Positions 17,776-27,335 of a DNA stretch of 64,000 bases are shown here, piece after piece (position 1 is the first letter of the stretch; each line of letters opens with the position of its first letter). Below the pieces are notes generated by a model, which saw only the letters and a list, made by a program, of their open reading frames with translations, searched no databases and was not told the origin of the DNA. Where the stretch lies: positions 3,642,001-3,706,000 of the forward strand of contig NZ_LT629689.1 in NCBI RefSeq assembly GCF_900102035.1. Reading direction: 5' to 3'. The stretch comes from Pseudomonas extremaustralis. Lineage in GTDB: Bacteria; Pseudomonadota; Gammaproteobacteria; Pseudomonadales; Pseudomonadaceae. The translations under genes and the position numbers were made by a program.

Positions 17776-18909
17776 ATGCTGAACGGACGCGACCCGCGCA
17801 TCGATTTTTTTCGGGGCCTGGCGTTGATCTTCATTTTCTGGGATCACGTCCCCCACAACCCCCTCGGCCAGATCACCCTGCGCAATTTCGGTTTCAGCGA
17901 TGCGGCCGAAATCTTTGTATTCCTGGCCGGCTACGCCGCCGTGCTGGCCTACGGCAAGATCCTGCAGCGCGACGGCTACTGGATCGCTTCGCTGAAAATC
18001 CTGCGCCGCACCTGGGTGTTGTACGTGGTGCATATCTTCCTGCTGGCGATGCTGATGGGCATCGTGTTCTTCGCCAACAGCCATGTGGAAACCCGCGATC
18101 TGGTCGAGGAGATGGGCCTGACGCACTTCGTCACCCACCCGCAACAGGCCCTCACCGATGAGCTGCTGCTGCGCTTCAAGCCCAACCTGATGGACCCGTT
18201 GCCGCTGTATATCGTGTTGCTCGCCGGCTTGCCCCTGGTGTTGCCGTTGCTGTTGCGCAAGACCTGGCTGGTGGTGGCGGCGTCCATGACGGTGTACCTG
18301 CTGGCGCCCTGGATGGGCTGGAACCTGCGGGCGATTGCCGACGGCGTGTGGTACTTCAACCCGGTGACCTGGCAGTTCCTGTTCATCCTTGGCGGCGCGG
18401 CCGCGCTCCATGCCGGGCGCAAGCATCCTGGCGAACACCGCGCGCTGGCGCGCCAGCCGTTGTTCGTGGCGGCGGCGCTCTACACCCTGGCGGCGGCGGT
18501 GCTGACGTTGTCGTGGCGCTGGCCCGAAGTGCACGATGCGCTGATGCCGACGTGGCTCAGTGAGTTGATCTACCCCATCAGCAAGACCGATCTGTCGCCA
18601 TTGCGCCTCCTGCATTTCCTGGCCCTGGCGTATGTCACCGCCAAGCTGCTGCCGGGGCGTGGCTGGACGCAGAACTGGCCGGCGCAACAGTGCTGCCGCA
18701 TGGGCCGTTATTCCCTGGAAGTGTTCTGCCTGGGGGTGTTGCTGGCGCCCCTGGCGGACATGCTCAACGCCCAGGCCGACGACGCCTGGCCGATGCAGAT
18801 ATTCAGTGCCTTACTGGGCCTGCTGTTGATGGCGGCACTGGCGGCGTGGCTGGCGTTCAACCAGCAGCTCGACGCATCGAGGCACGGCCAATGGGTCGCG
18901 GGTAAATAG
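17776..18909 (+). CDS. opgC: OpgC-family membrane acyltransferase
   Basis: A 377-residue protein with about ten transmembrane helices and the OpgC signature at its N-terminus (RDPRIDFFRGLALIFIFWDH, then EIFVFLAGYAAVLAYG). OpgC proteins succinylate periplasmic osmoregulated glucans. The ATG at 17776 begins the conserved MLNGRDPRIDF; longer in-frame extensions have no family support. It is divergent from gtrA. The assignment to the family is firm; the acyl donor and acceptor here are inferred. Confidence 0.85.
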   Translation: MLNGRDPRIDFFRGLALIFIFWDHVPHNPLGQITLRNFGFSDAAEIFVFLAGYAAVLAYGKILQRDGYWIASLKILRRTWVLYVVHIFLLAMLMGIVFFANSHVETRDLVEEMGLTHFVTHPQQALTDELLLRFKPNLMDPLPLYIVLLAGLPLVLPLLLRKTWLVVAASMTVYLLAPWMGWNLRAIADGVWYFNPVTWQFLFILGGAAALHAGRKHPGEHRALARQPLFVAAALYTLAAAVLTLSWRWPEVHDALMPTWLSELIYPISKTDLSPLRLLHFLALAYVTAKLLPGRGWTQNWPAQQCCRMGRYSLEVFCLGVLLAPLADMLNAQADDAWPMQIFSALLGLLLMAALAAWLAFNQQLDASRHGQWVAGK

Positions 18910-18979
18910 TTAAGCCCAACCGCCGAAGCTGCGGTGATTACATCGGCCTTCCACTTAATTTGTGAAAGGCCACTCATCC

Positions 18980-21900
18980 ATGCCGACCCCTCAATTGATC
19001 AACGGTTTGTCCGGCAATCTGCAATCGAGCACCACTTGGGCCCAGCAAGAAGCTGTGGAGCAGATCAGGCAAAACCTGACCCAAGCCTTGAGCACCCTCA
19101 CGCGCGATGAAAAAAAGCGCTACGTGCAACTGCAGCATGAGGCCCTCAAGGCACTGACCGCCGTCGAAGCCGAAAAAGAACGGCTGGTAAAGGCCTTCAA
19201 GACCGAAGGCCTGGCCCAGTTGCGCAGCCGTATCGGCGACCGCGATCCCGAAGCCTATCGTTTCGAAACCACCTACCGGGAAACGGTGGAAAAACCTTTC
19301 CCCTGGGAGCCGACGCCCAACGAACGCAAGCGCTTCCGCCGCCGGTCCTACGCAGAGGGCTGGAAATACATCGACCACGTCAAAAGCATGTCGCTGTGGG
19401 AAGCGGCCTGTATCAACGTGGGTTTTACTTATTCCAGAATCACCGAATCCGGCTCCAGCCTGGTCCAGGCCAGCAGGGTCGTGGGCCCAGGGGATGACCG
19501 CAGCCTCAGCGCCCAGGAATTCATCGAGGTGATCCGTGAACTGGACCTGGGCAGCCAGCTGCAAGCCCGTATCAATGACACCCTGGGCAACAACGGCAAA
19601 TTGCGCCGTCTGATGGGCGTCTCGGCGCGCGCGCTGCTGCAATTCGACGTGCTGGACGCCTGGCGCAACCGCGCCAATAGCGGCCTGACCCGCGAGATGT
19701 ACGAGCAACTGAACGCCGCGATCGATGACAAAGGGCCGCAACCGGAGATCGATTCACTGGGCCTGACATCGGGCGTGACGCTGGTGGTGGCGGTGCCCTT
19801 CGTGGCCTGGGAAAGTACGATTCCCGTGCCGCTGCTGCTGATCCGCGTCGGGGCCCTGGGCGTGCTGTCGTACTTTCCGTTCCGCCCGGGCGGCGCACTG
19901 CGCTATCACGCCGACACCCAAGCCGCGGAGCAGGCGTTTCGCGAACAACTGCTCGAAAGCCATGAGCGAAAGGACCTGGGCTGGTTTTCCCGACAACTGC
20001 CGCTGGTGGGCATGTCCGTCTTCACCAAACTGGTGACGCCAGCCCTTCGCCCGGATGACATGAGCTGGCTGGCGGAAAAATTCTACGACGGCTTTCACAA
20101 AGCCTTTCCAGCCAGGGTACTCAAGGACATCCGCTTCGCCGCCGACCCCAAGACAGCGCGACCGGTGGGGCTGGTGCAGGCGCTGACGTACCGGCAGATC
20201 CAACGCTGCCAGGCAGACCTGGACACCCTCGCCGCCACGCGTTCGCAGGCCGACTGGCAAGCACTCAAGGACGCCGCGCAGCAGATCACCGCCGAAGTCC
20301 TCGGCTTGCTCCTGACCCCCGTGCCCGGTGGCGTCACGGGCATGATCCGCACCACCCAACTGCTGATGCTCGGCAACCTGACCTACAGCGTGATCGAAGG
20401 TGTGGACCAGGCCGTCAAGGGCGATGCCAGTGCCTTCGCCAGCAGCCTGGCGGATATTGCCGACCTGATCGTCAGCGCCCGTCTGCACGCCACCGCCGGG
20501 CGCTTGCAACAGCGGCGCCTGCACGCGCTCATGCAACGCATCGGCAACCCGCGCAAAGTCACCCTGCCCAGCGGCAACGCGCAACTCTGGAAACCCGACG
20601 CGCAGCGCTACGCCCACGATAGCCAATCCCTGCTCGACGGTCGCCGCCCCGATGCGCTGGGGGTGTACCGCGTCGACGGCGAGCAATACGTCAAACTCAA
20701 CCAGGGCGAACAGTTCCTGGTGGTCAAGGTCAAGCACGACGACCAACAGATGCGCTACGTGCTCAAACACCAACACAGCGATGGCTACACGCCGCCGATC
20801 CTCTTCGACCCGGCCAGACAGGCCTGGATGTTCGACCTGCACAATGCCCACGCCCTCTCGGACATCCAACTGCTGCAACGCATGCTGCCCGACGGCCCCG
20901 CCTCGGTATCGGAACAAGACCTGAAAACCATGCTGCGCAGTACCGCCACGCCACGCCATGTACTGGAGCGGGTATGGCGCTCGGAGCCGGCGCCGTTGAA
21001 CCTGATCGAAGGGGTCCGGCGCCTGCAGGCCGACCGGGTGATCCAACTGATCATCGACCACTTCGCCGAGCCCGGTTACCTGCCGCCCCACGGTGACAGC
21101 GCGGTCCTGTGCCTGCTGACGCAACTGCCCGACTGGCCCGAGAACACCACCCTGAGCATTCGCGAACCACAGGGGACGCTGATCGAGCGCTACCGTAAAC
21201 ACGAGCGTCCCATCACCCCCGCCCATGGGATCGAAATCATCCGCGACGAAGACGGCAACTACAGCGCCACCGACGTTGCACACCTGCCCGCCGATACCGC
21301 CGAACCGCTGCTGAGCCTGGTGATCGCGCTGCAACCGAATACCTCGCGACTGGGCCTGGAAGGCCACGCGCCGCACACCCCGGAGCAACGCATCAGCGTG
21401 GTTCGACGACACGTCGCGGACCTGGCCGGCACTGAACGCATCACCTTGTTCAGCGCCCTAGTCAATTACGCCGGCTATGAAAAAAGCGAGCGGCTCGCAC
21501 CGGACACTGTGCGTCGCTTCCTTCCCGTCAAGGCCTCGCCGCCGCTGGTCGCGGTCACGCCCTTGCTGAAAAAACTGCGCGACCTCAACCGTCCCCTGTC
21601 GCCAGCCGGCCTGGAGCGCTTGCTGGAGCAGCACCCACTGACGCCACGCCAGCAACAGGCGTACTTGCAGAACGGCACGCTGCCCAAGGCCTTCAGTGAA
21701 CGCCTGGACAATCACCGCACCGCGCTGCGTATCGACGCGGCCATCGACGGTTTGTATCACTCCCGCGCCTACAGCGACGACATCGATCAATGGGCCAGGG
21801 AGTTCGCCTCCGCCCTGGTGCGAAACACCCTCAAGCGCCCGTTCGTGATCACCGAAGTCGTCGCCGGGAACATCGCCAAGCCCTATGCATCCAAAGGCCC

Positions 21901-24900
21901 GCAGGACCCGACGGTGGAATTGCGTCATTACGGCAACGGTGTGTACGAGGCCTATGACATGGTCAATGGCGGCACGATTCCGGTGCCCGCCACCGTGGAC
22001 AGTTTCTACCTGGCCATCGGTTCGGTGCTGCAACCCCACGAGCGGCAATCCCTTGGCATGCACAGCGCCACGGACGTCCAGGGCCTGCGCACCCGACTGG
22101 GCGATTACATGAGCAGCCAGCGCAGCGCCAGCGGTTTTGTCAGCCTGGTCGACGGTTCGCTGATGCAATACGAACAAAACCTCACGCTGCCCGCCGGCCA
22201 GGCACCCGATACCCAGGGCATTTTCAACTGGAATGCCAGACACTACCTGCCGCTCTATGGCTCGTTGTACCGGATCGAGTTCGACAAAAGCCTGCACAAA
22301 TGGCGCATGCATCATCCGCAGAAAGTCGGGGTCGATACCCCCCTGCTGGCCCACAACGGCGACGGTGCCTGGCGTCTGGCCAGGGAAAACCCCATGACCT
22401 GGGACAACCACGAACTGCTCTACCGCCTGGGCAACCAAACCTATTCCTTCACCCAGACAGAGTCCGAGCATATCCTCGCCCTCACCAACACCCCGCCCCG
22501 GCTGCTGCGTCATGTGCACCACGCCGGACAAGCCGCGCCCCCGCTGCTGGCCGACACCTGCAAACGCCTGAAAATCGAGCAGGAAATCCAGCAGTTCATC
22601 GAAGCGCTGGGCAACACCCCCAACTCGCCCATTGCCCGTCCTGACTTGCAACTGCTGGTGCTGTCCAGCCTGCCGAACTGGCCGGACAGCCATGTGATTC
22701 GCGTGGTCGACACCGACGACCGGGTTATCCAGCAATACCCGGCGCGACAACGCCCCGACGACAAGGCCTTGCTGGTCAAGAAAAGCGACTATGAAAACGC
22801 CCGGCTGCTGAACAAGGTCATCACCGACGATGAAGTGACCCAGGCCTTGCTCGGTGAACTGCCGACGTCCAGCGACGACCGTCTGTTCAAACTGGTCAAG
22901 CAGATCGTCGAGTTCACTGAACGGGAAAAAACCCAACTGCTCGAATCGATCTATCAACGCAGCGAGGAAGAGGGTCCAGCGCTGGTCAGGCACTTCAAGG
23001 CCCATCACCCGCAATTGCCCACCAGCAGCGTGCGGGCGATCCTCGGACAAGCCACGCCCAAGGAACTCCGGCAACTGCACCAAAAGAAGGTCCCCGGTTT
23101 GCGCCTCGCCGAACAGGCGCGTGTGTCCGCCGACGATGTCCGCCTGAACCGGGCCTATGAGGGGCTGTACAGCGAAGCGTGCATCAACGCCGACAGTGAC
23201 AGGATCACCCTGCATGTACTCAAGGATGTGCCCACCTGGCCGGCCGACGTGCGCATCGACCTTCACGAAGGCGACCACCGCGGCCGCCTGCTGCACAGCG
23301 CCGGCCCGCTCACCGGTACCGACCGCCGCCTGATCGCCAGGACCCAACGCGGCTATCAGGCCTATGACACCTCAGGCGAGCCGCTGGGCGAGCCGTCGAA
23401 CCTGTTGCTGCGGGTCATCCTCTCGACCTTGTCCGACAGCGAAAAAAGCGCGCTGGAAGTCAACGATGAGGTGGGGATTTCAGGGTTGCGCCAACAGTTG
23501 CTCACCCTGGCTCTCAACCAGCGGGTGGAAATCAAGGGCCTGCTGGACCTCAAGCACGTGCAGCCGTGGATGCTGCCGTCGATGGGTGCCGAACGCACCT
23601 ACCTGGTGTACCCGATGTGGCGCAGGTTCTGGCCGTTCAGCGGGAGTCGGCCACCGGACCTGGTCTCCAATGTTCAGGAACTGTACCCGCGCATGAGCAA
23701 CGATCAGGCCCGCCAGTTGATCCAGGGGCTGAACCTGAGCGAGCCGGCGGCGCTGATTGAAATCGAACGGCGGCGCACCGAGTACCAGGCCATGGACGTC
23801 GCGCTGTCGCGCTGGGCCGACACGCCCCAGAGCGCCGATGAACACCTGAACGACCCCGTCGGCTTGAACCTGGCCAGCCGCCGCTACATCGCCCAACAGT
23901 TGCGCGCCGCCTGGCGCCAGGAGAATCGCTCGCTTTACCTGGCCGGGGTAGTGGATGCCCAATTCGTCGAGCTGCAACTCGATAGCGGCGACCTGCCCCC
24001 CGCCGATTTCATCAGCGGTACCCAAGGGTTTGCGCATATCGATTTCCTGAAAATCGCGGGCAATCACTTTCCGGAAACGGGAAATGCGTTCCTCGGCAAG
24101 TTTGTCGGTCTCAGAGGCTTGCACCTGGATTGCCAGTTGAACGAGTTGCCCAGCGTCATCACCGACATGACGCAACTCACGCACCTGAACCTCAGTAACA
24201 ACGATATCCGCCTCACCGACGCGTCGGCCCAGCGCCTGGCGGCGATGGTCAATCTGCAACGGCTGGAACTGAACGACAACCCGAACCTTGGCGTATCGCC
24301 GGATGTCAGCGCCATGGCGCGCCTCAACCGCCTGAACCTGGCGAACACCGGGCTGACCCAGTGGCCCACCGGAGCAGAAACGCTGTCTCTTCTGGAGGAC
24401 CTGCACCTGCAGGGAAACGCTATCACCGAGCTGCCCGAAGCGCTCTTCAGTGACGGGCGCGCCGGCTCGCGCGGTCGCAACATCCTGCTGCATGAAAATC
24501 CCCTCTCTGCGGCCACGCTGGAACGCATCGAACAGTATCGGCAGACCACCGGCATCAGGCTGGGGGGCGCACTGGGGCCCAGGCACCAACCGGTAACGGC
24601 GGACAGTATTTCCCATTGGCTGAGCGGCGTTCCCGCGACCGAAATCCCGGCGCGCAAGGCCTTGTGGGAGCAACTCAAGGCCCATGAGGGCGCCAGTCCC
24701 GACGATACCTTCCGAGTGCTCGCGGACCTGACGCGCACCTATGCCTACCTGGCAGACAACAGGCGACGCGAGGCCTTGACCCAACGCGTGTGGGACTTGC
24801 TGATCGCCATGGGCGAATCCACCGAGTTACGCAATAACGTGTACCTCAACACTTATGGTTCCGGCGACTGCGGCGACAGCGTGCTGCTGGCCTTCACCAA

Positions 24901-25474
24901 CATGGAGCTCGAGCATCAGATCCACCTGGCCAAGTCGCTGAGCCGCAACTACGACAGCGACCGGATGCTGATCGAGCTGTCCACCGGGCGCTTCTACCTC
25001 AACCAGCTGGACCATATCGCCGACAAGTTCATTCATGAGCGCGAAGTGGCCGGCCTGGAAGTCGACCCGGCCGAAGTGACGATTTATTTCCGCGCCCGAT
25101 TGGCCGCAGAGTTCAAACTGCCTTTCTATGCGCTGGAACTGCTGTACACCGTTGAAAGCTATGTGACCACCGACGTGATCGACAACGCCCGCAAGCAACT
25201 GCGCCGGCTCGGCGAAAGCCCGGCCCTGCAGGAGTGGTTGTTGATGGAAGGGTTCTGGATCGAATACCTGGCCAGGAGTCATCCGGAGCCCTTTGCAACG
25301 GTCAAGGATGTCATCCGCTATAAAGTCGGCCTGCTGGATCAGGCAGTGCCGGACCGCCACTCCGATGAGTACCTGGAGCGGCGCCAGTCACTGGTGGATC
25401 TGGAGCAGTCCGAACAGAATCGCCTGGTGCGACAACTGACCCTCGCCACCCAGGCCGCCTTGCAACACGCCTGA
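18980..25474 (+). CDS. Giant LRR protein with NEL-type E3 ubiquitin ligase domain
   Basis: A 2164-residue protein without signal peptide. The N-terminal part resembles the dermonecrotic-toxin-like (DUF6543) region of large Pseudomonas toxins, with hydrophobic stretches near residues 264-300 and 444-490. The middle contains repeated modules built around L/V-P-x-W-P (about residues 715, 1230 and 1417). Leucine-rich repeats occupy about 1710-1835 (for example LTHLNLSNNDI and LEDLHLQGNAITELP). The C-terminus (about 1875-2164) is NEL-like: the CxD motif C1964-G-D matches the catalytic cysteine of IpaH/SspH ligases, followed by LLAFTNMELEH. Predicted to ubiquitinate eukaryotic host proteins after delivery. 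No secretion genes, chaperone or immunity gene are adjacent. The ATG at 18980 is preceded by AAAGG; an in-frame GTG lies 18 bases upstream. Confidence 0.82.
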   Translation: MPTPQLINGLSGNLQSSTTWAQQEAVEQIRQNLTQALSTLTRDEKKRYVQLQHEALKALTAVEAEKERLVKAFKTEGLAQLRSRIGDRDPEAYRFETTYRETVEKPFPWEPTPNERKRFRRRSYAEGWKYIDHVKSMSLWEAACINVGFTYSRITESGSSLVQASRVVGPGDDRSLSAQEFIEVIRELDLGSQLQARINDTLGNNGKLRRLMGVSARALLQFDVLDAWRNRANSGLTREMYEQLNAAIDDKGPQPEIDSLGLTSGVTLVVAVPFVAWESTIPVPLLLIRVGALGVLSYFPFRPGGALRYHADTQAAEQAFREQLLESHERKDLGWFSRQLPLVGMSVFTKLVTPALRPDDMSWLAEKFYDGFHKAFPARVLKDIRFAADPKTARPVGLVQALTYRQIQRCQADLDTLAATRSQADWQALKDAAQQITAEVLGLLLTPVPGGVTGMIRTTQLLMLGNLTYSVIEGVDQAVKGDASAFASSLADIADLIVSARLHATAGRLQQRRLHALMQRIGNPRKVTLPSGNAQLWKPDAQRYAHDSQSLLDGRRPDALGVYRVDGEQYVKLNQGEQFLVVKVKHDDQQMRYVLKHQHSDGYTPPILFDPARQAWMFDLHNAHALSDIQLLQRMLPDGPASVSEQDLKTMLRSTATPRHVLERVWRSEPAPLNLIEGVRRLQADRVIQLIIDHFAEPGYLPPHGDSAVLCLLTQLPDWPENTTLSIREPQGTLIERYRKHERPITPAHGIEIIRDEDGNYSATDVAHLPADTAEPLLSLVIALQPNTSRLGLEGHAPHTPEQRISVVRRHVADLAGTERITLFSALVNYAGYEKSERLAPDTVRRFLPVKASPPLVAVTPLLKKLRDLNRPLSPAGLERLLEQHPLTPRQQQAYLQNGTLPKAFSERLDNHRTALRIDAAIDGLYHSRAYSDDIDQWAREFASALVRNTLKRPFVITEVVAGNIAKPYASKGPQDPTVELRHYGNGVYEAYDMVNGGTIPVPATVDSFYLAIGSVLQPHERQSLGMHSATDVQGLRTRLGDYMSSQRSASGFVSLVDGSLMQYEQNLTLPAGQAPDTQGIFNWNARHYLPLYGSLYRIEFDKSLHKWRMHHPQKVGVDTPLLAHNGDGAWRLARENPMTWDNHELLYRLGNQTYSFTQTESEHILALTNTPPRLLRHVHHAGQAAPPLLADTCKRLKIEQEIQQFIEALGNTPNSPIARPDLQLLVLSSLPNWPDSHVIRVVDTDDRVIQQYPARQRPDDKALLVKKSDYENARLLNKVITDDEVTQALLGELPTSSDDRLFKLVKQIVEFTEREKTQLLESIYQRSEEEGPALVRHFKAHHPQLPTSSVRAILGQATPKELRQLHQKKVPGLRLAEQARVSADDVRLNRAYEGLYSEACINADSDRITLHVLKDVPTWPADVRIDLHEGDHRGRLLHSAGPLTGTDRRLIARTQRGYQAYDTSGEPLGEPSNLLLRVILSTLSDSEKSALEVNDEVGISGLRQQLLTLALNQRVEIKGLLDLKHVQPWMLPSMGAERTYLVYPMWRRFWPFSGSRPPDLVSNVQELYPRMSNDQARQLIQGLNLSEPAALIEIERRRTEYQAMDVALSRWADTPQSADEHLNDPVGLNLASRRYIAQQLRAAWRQENRSLYLAGVVDAQFVELQLDSGDLPPADFISGTQGFAHIDFLKIAGNHFPETGNAFLGKFVGLRGLHLDCQLNELPSVITDMTQLTHLNLSNNDIRLTDASAQRLAAMVNLQRLELNDNPNLGVSPDVSAMARLNRLNLANTGLTQWPTGAETLSLLEDLHLQGNAITELPEALFSDGRAGSRGRNILLHENPLSAATLERIEQYRQTTGIRLGGALGPRHQPVTADSISHWLSGVPATEIPARKALWEQLKAHEGASPDDTFRVLADLTRTYAYLADNRRREALTQRVWDLLIAMGESTELRNNVYLNTYGSGDCGDSVLLAFTNMELEHQIHLAKSLSRNYDSDRMLIELSTGRFYLNQLDHIADKFIHEREVAGLEVDPAEVTIYFRARLAAEFKLPFYALELLYTVESYVTTDVIDNARKQLRRLGESPALQEWLLMEGFWIEYLARSHPEPFATVKDVIRYKVGLLDQAVPDRHSDEYLERRQSLVDLEQSEQNRLVRQLTLATQAALQHA

Positions 25475-25479
25475 ACCAT

Positions 25480-25508
25480 GCCCCGGTGCCGAGGACCGGC
25501 ACCGGGGC
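25480..25508. terminator. Hairpin between convergent genes
   Basis: An 11-bp stem (GCCCCGGTGCC / GGCACCGGGGC) with a 7-base loop sits between the NEL gene stop (25474) and the permease stop (25517). There is no U-tract, so termination may be weak or factor-assisted, but the position fits a bidirectional terminator. Confidence 0.6.
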
Positions 25509-25516
25509 GTGTTCCG

Positions 25517-26935
25517 TCACGCCGAGCGGGGCACGCCGTCGCTGGCCGTGGTCGGTTGCAGGTTGAACACGTAGAACAACACGGTCAGCAGTACCAGGAA
25601 CACCGGGCCGACAAACAACGCAACGCGGGTGTCCGGGAAGTACGCCATCAGGCCCACCACCAGCACCAGGAACGCCAGCGCCAGGTACGAGCTGACCGGG
25701 TACAGCCACATGCGGTATTTGAGGGCCTTGCACTCGGCGGGGCTCAGGCTCTTACGGAACTTGAGCTGCGCCAGCAGGATCATCACCCACGTCCAGATCG
25801 CGCCAAAGGTGGCGATGGACGTCACCCACACAAAGACTTTTTCCGGCACCAGGTAGTTGAGCAGCACGCCCAGCAGCAGGGCAAAGATCGACAGCAGCAG
25901 GGCTTTGCGCGGTACGCCGTTGCTGGCGGTGCTGGCAAAGGCCGCCGGCGCCTGGCCGTTCTGCGCCAGGCTGTAGAGCATGCGCCCGGTGCTGAAGATC
26001 CCGCCGTTGCACGAGGACAGCGCGGCGGTGATCACCACGAAGTTGATGATGCCGGCCGCGGTCTTGATCCCCAGGCGCTCGAAGGTCATCACGAAGGGGC
26101 TGCCCTGGGTGCCGATTTCGTTCCACGGGTAGATCGACAGGATCACAAACAAGGCCCCCACATAGAACAGCAGGATGCGCCAGAACACCGAGCCGATGGC
26201 GCTGGGGATGGTTTTCTGCGGGTTCTTCGCTTCACCGGCGGTGAGGCCGATCATCTCCACGCCGAGGTAGGCGAACATCACCATCTGCAAGGACATCAGC
26301 ACACCCTGCACACCGTTGGGCATAAAGCCGTCGTGGGCCCACAGGTTGGAAATCCCCAGGGCCACGCCATCGTTGCCAAAGCCGAACGCGATGACACCGA
26401 CGCCGCCGACGACCATGGCAATGATGGTGACGATCTTGATCAACGCGAACCAGAACTCGAATTCACCGAAAGCCTTCACCGCGATCAGGTTGATGGTGCC
26501 CATGCTCAGCAGCGCGGCCAGGGCCCAGATCCAGCGCGGCGTGTCGGGAAACCACACGCCCATGTACACGGCCACGGCGGTGATTTCCGCCACGCAGGTC
26601 ACCAGCCACAGGAACCAGTAGTTCCAGCCCGTGAGAAAGCCCGCCAACGGCCCGAGGTAGTCCTGGGCATAGCGACTGAACGAGCCGGCCACCGGATTGT
26701 GGACAGCCATTTCGCCCAGGGCGCGCATGATCACCAGGATCGCCAGGCCGCCGATGATGTAGGACAGCATGATGGCCGGACCGGCCATTTCGATGGCCTT
26801 GGCCGAACCGAGAAACAGACCGACACCGATACAGGCGCCGAGCGCCATCAGGCGAATATGCCGTTCACCCAGTTCACGTTTGAGCGGACCGCTCGAAGCG
26901 GCCTCGCCATGGGGCAGGGAATTGCCAACAGGCAT
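25517..26935 (-). CDS. proY: Amino-acid permease, ProY-like (APC superfamily)
   Basis: A 472-residue transporter with 12 predicted helices. It matches the proline-specific permease ProY branch of the AAT family through ALGEMAVHNPVAGSFSRYA, GPLAGFLTGWNYW and SLQMVMFAYLGVEMIGLTAG. The conserved first helix (HIRLMALGACIGVGLFLGS) begins about 25 residues in, after a short cytoplasmic tail. It is a single-gene unit. Proline is the best substrate guess but related neutral amino acids are possible. Confidence 0.8.
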   Translation of the reverse strand: MPVGNSLPHGEAASSGPLKRELGERHIRLMALGACIGVGLFLGSAKAIEMAGPAIMLSYIIGGLAILVIMRALGEMAVHNPVAGSFSRYAQDYLGPLAGFLTGWNYWFLWLVTCVAEITAVAVYMGVWFPDTPRWIWALAALLSMGTINLIAVKAFGEFEFWFALIKIVTIIAMVVGGVGVIAFGFGNDGVALGISNLWAHDGFMPNGVQGVLMSLQMVMFAYLGVEMIGLTAGEAKNPQKTIPSAIGSVFWRILLFYVGALFVILSIYPWNEIGTQGSPFVMTFERLGIKTAAGIINFVVITAALSSCNGGIFSTGRMLYSLAQNGQAPAAFASTASNGVPRKALLLSIFALLLGVLLNYLVPEKVFVWVTSIATFGAIWTWVMILLAQLKFRKSLSPAECKALKYRMWLYPVSSYLALAFLVLVVGLMAYFPDTRVALFVGPVFLVLLTVLFYVFNLQPTTASDGVPRSA

Positions 26936-27335
26936 AGGGGTACAACCTCATCTTGTTATTGGATAGGAACCACCCAGCGTCCGCCTCACAGCGGGTAGCC
27001 ATAAGGACGTCGTGACAGGCTCGCCTTGTGGACAAGCCCGCCTGGCCAGGTGAAACCGGCCAGCTCGGCGGCCGTGCAGTATAAAAAGGCGTAGGCAGGG
27101 ATTTTCACTCAATAAACAGCAAGATTCAGAGATAAGTCCCGGTAAGAACCGGCCATGTAGAGAGGGATTAGCTGGACTCTGTAGGAATTGCCTTCAGGCA
27201 TGGTTGAGGGCGGTTGTCTGTGGTGAGGCGGCTTGTGCCCTCACCTCCAACCACAACAATTGCTCCCCCAACGCCAACCAGCGTCTAAGCTTCAGTTCAA
27301 GTCCGATCAATCTGCCGGCACGGGATCAATCGACT
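26936..27335. other. 400-base intergenic region before the PBP gene
   Basis: This stretch separates the divergent permease and PBP genes and must hold both promoters. It contains a small imperfect hairpin (GTGAGG / CCCTCAC, 27223-27244, loop containing GGCTTGTG) resembling the CTTGT-loop repeats seen at 30437 and 41090. I see no convincing gene in it. Confidence 0.5.

Noticed and set aside
18980..25474. Classification of the giant protein as an Rhs or Tc toxin
   Set aside because: No YD repeats, Rhs core or Tc motifs are present; the leucine-rich repeats and CxD motif point to the NEL family.
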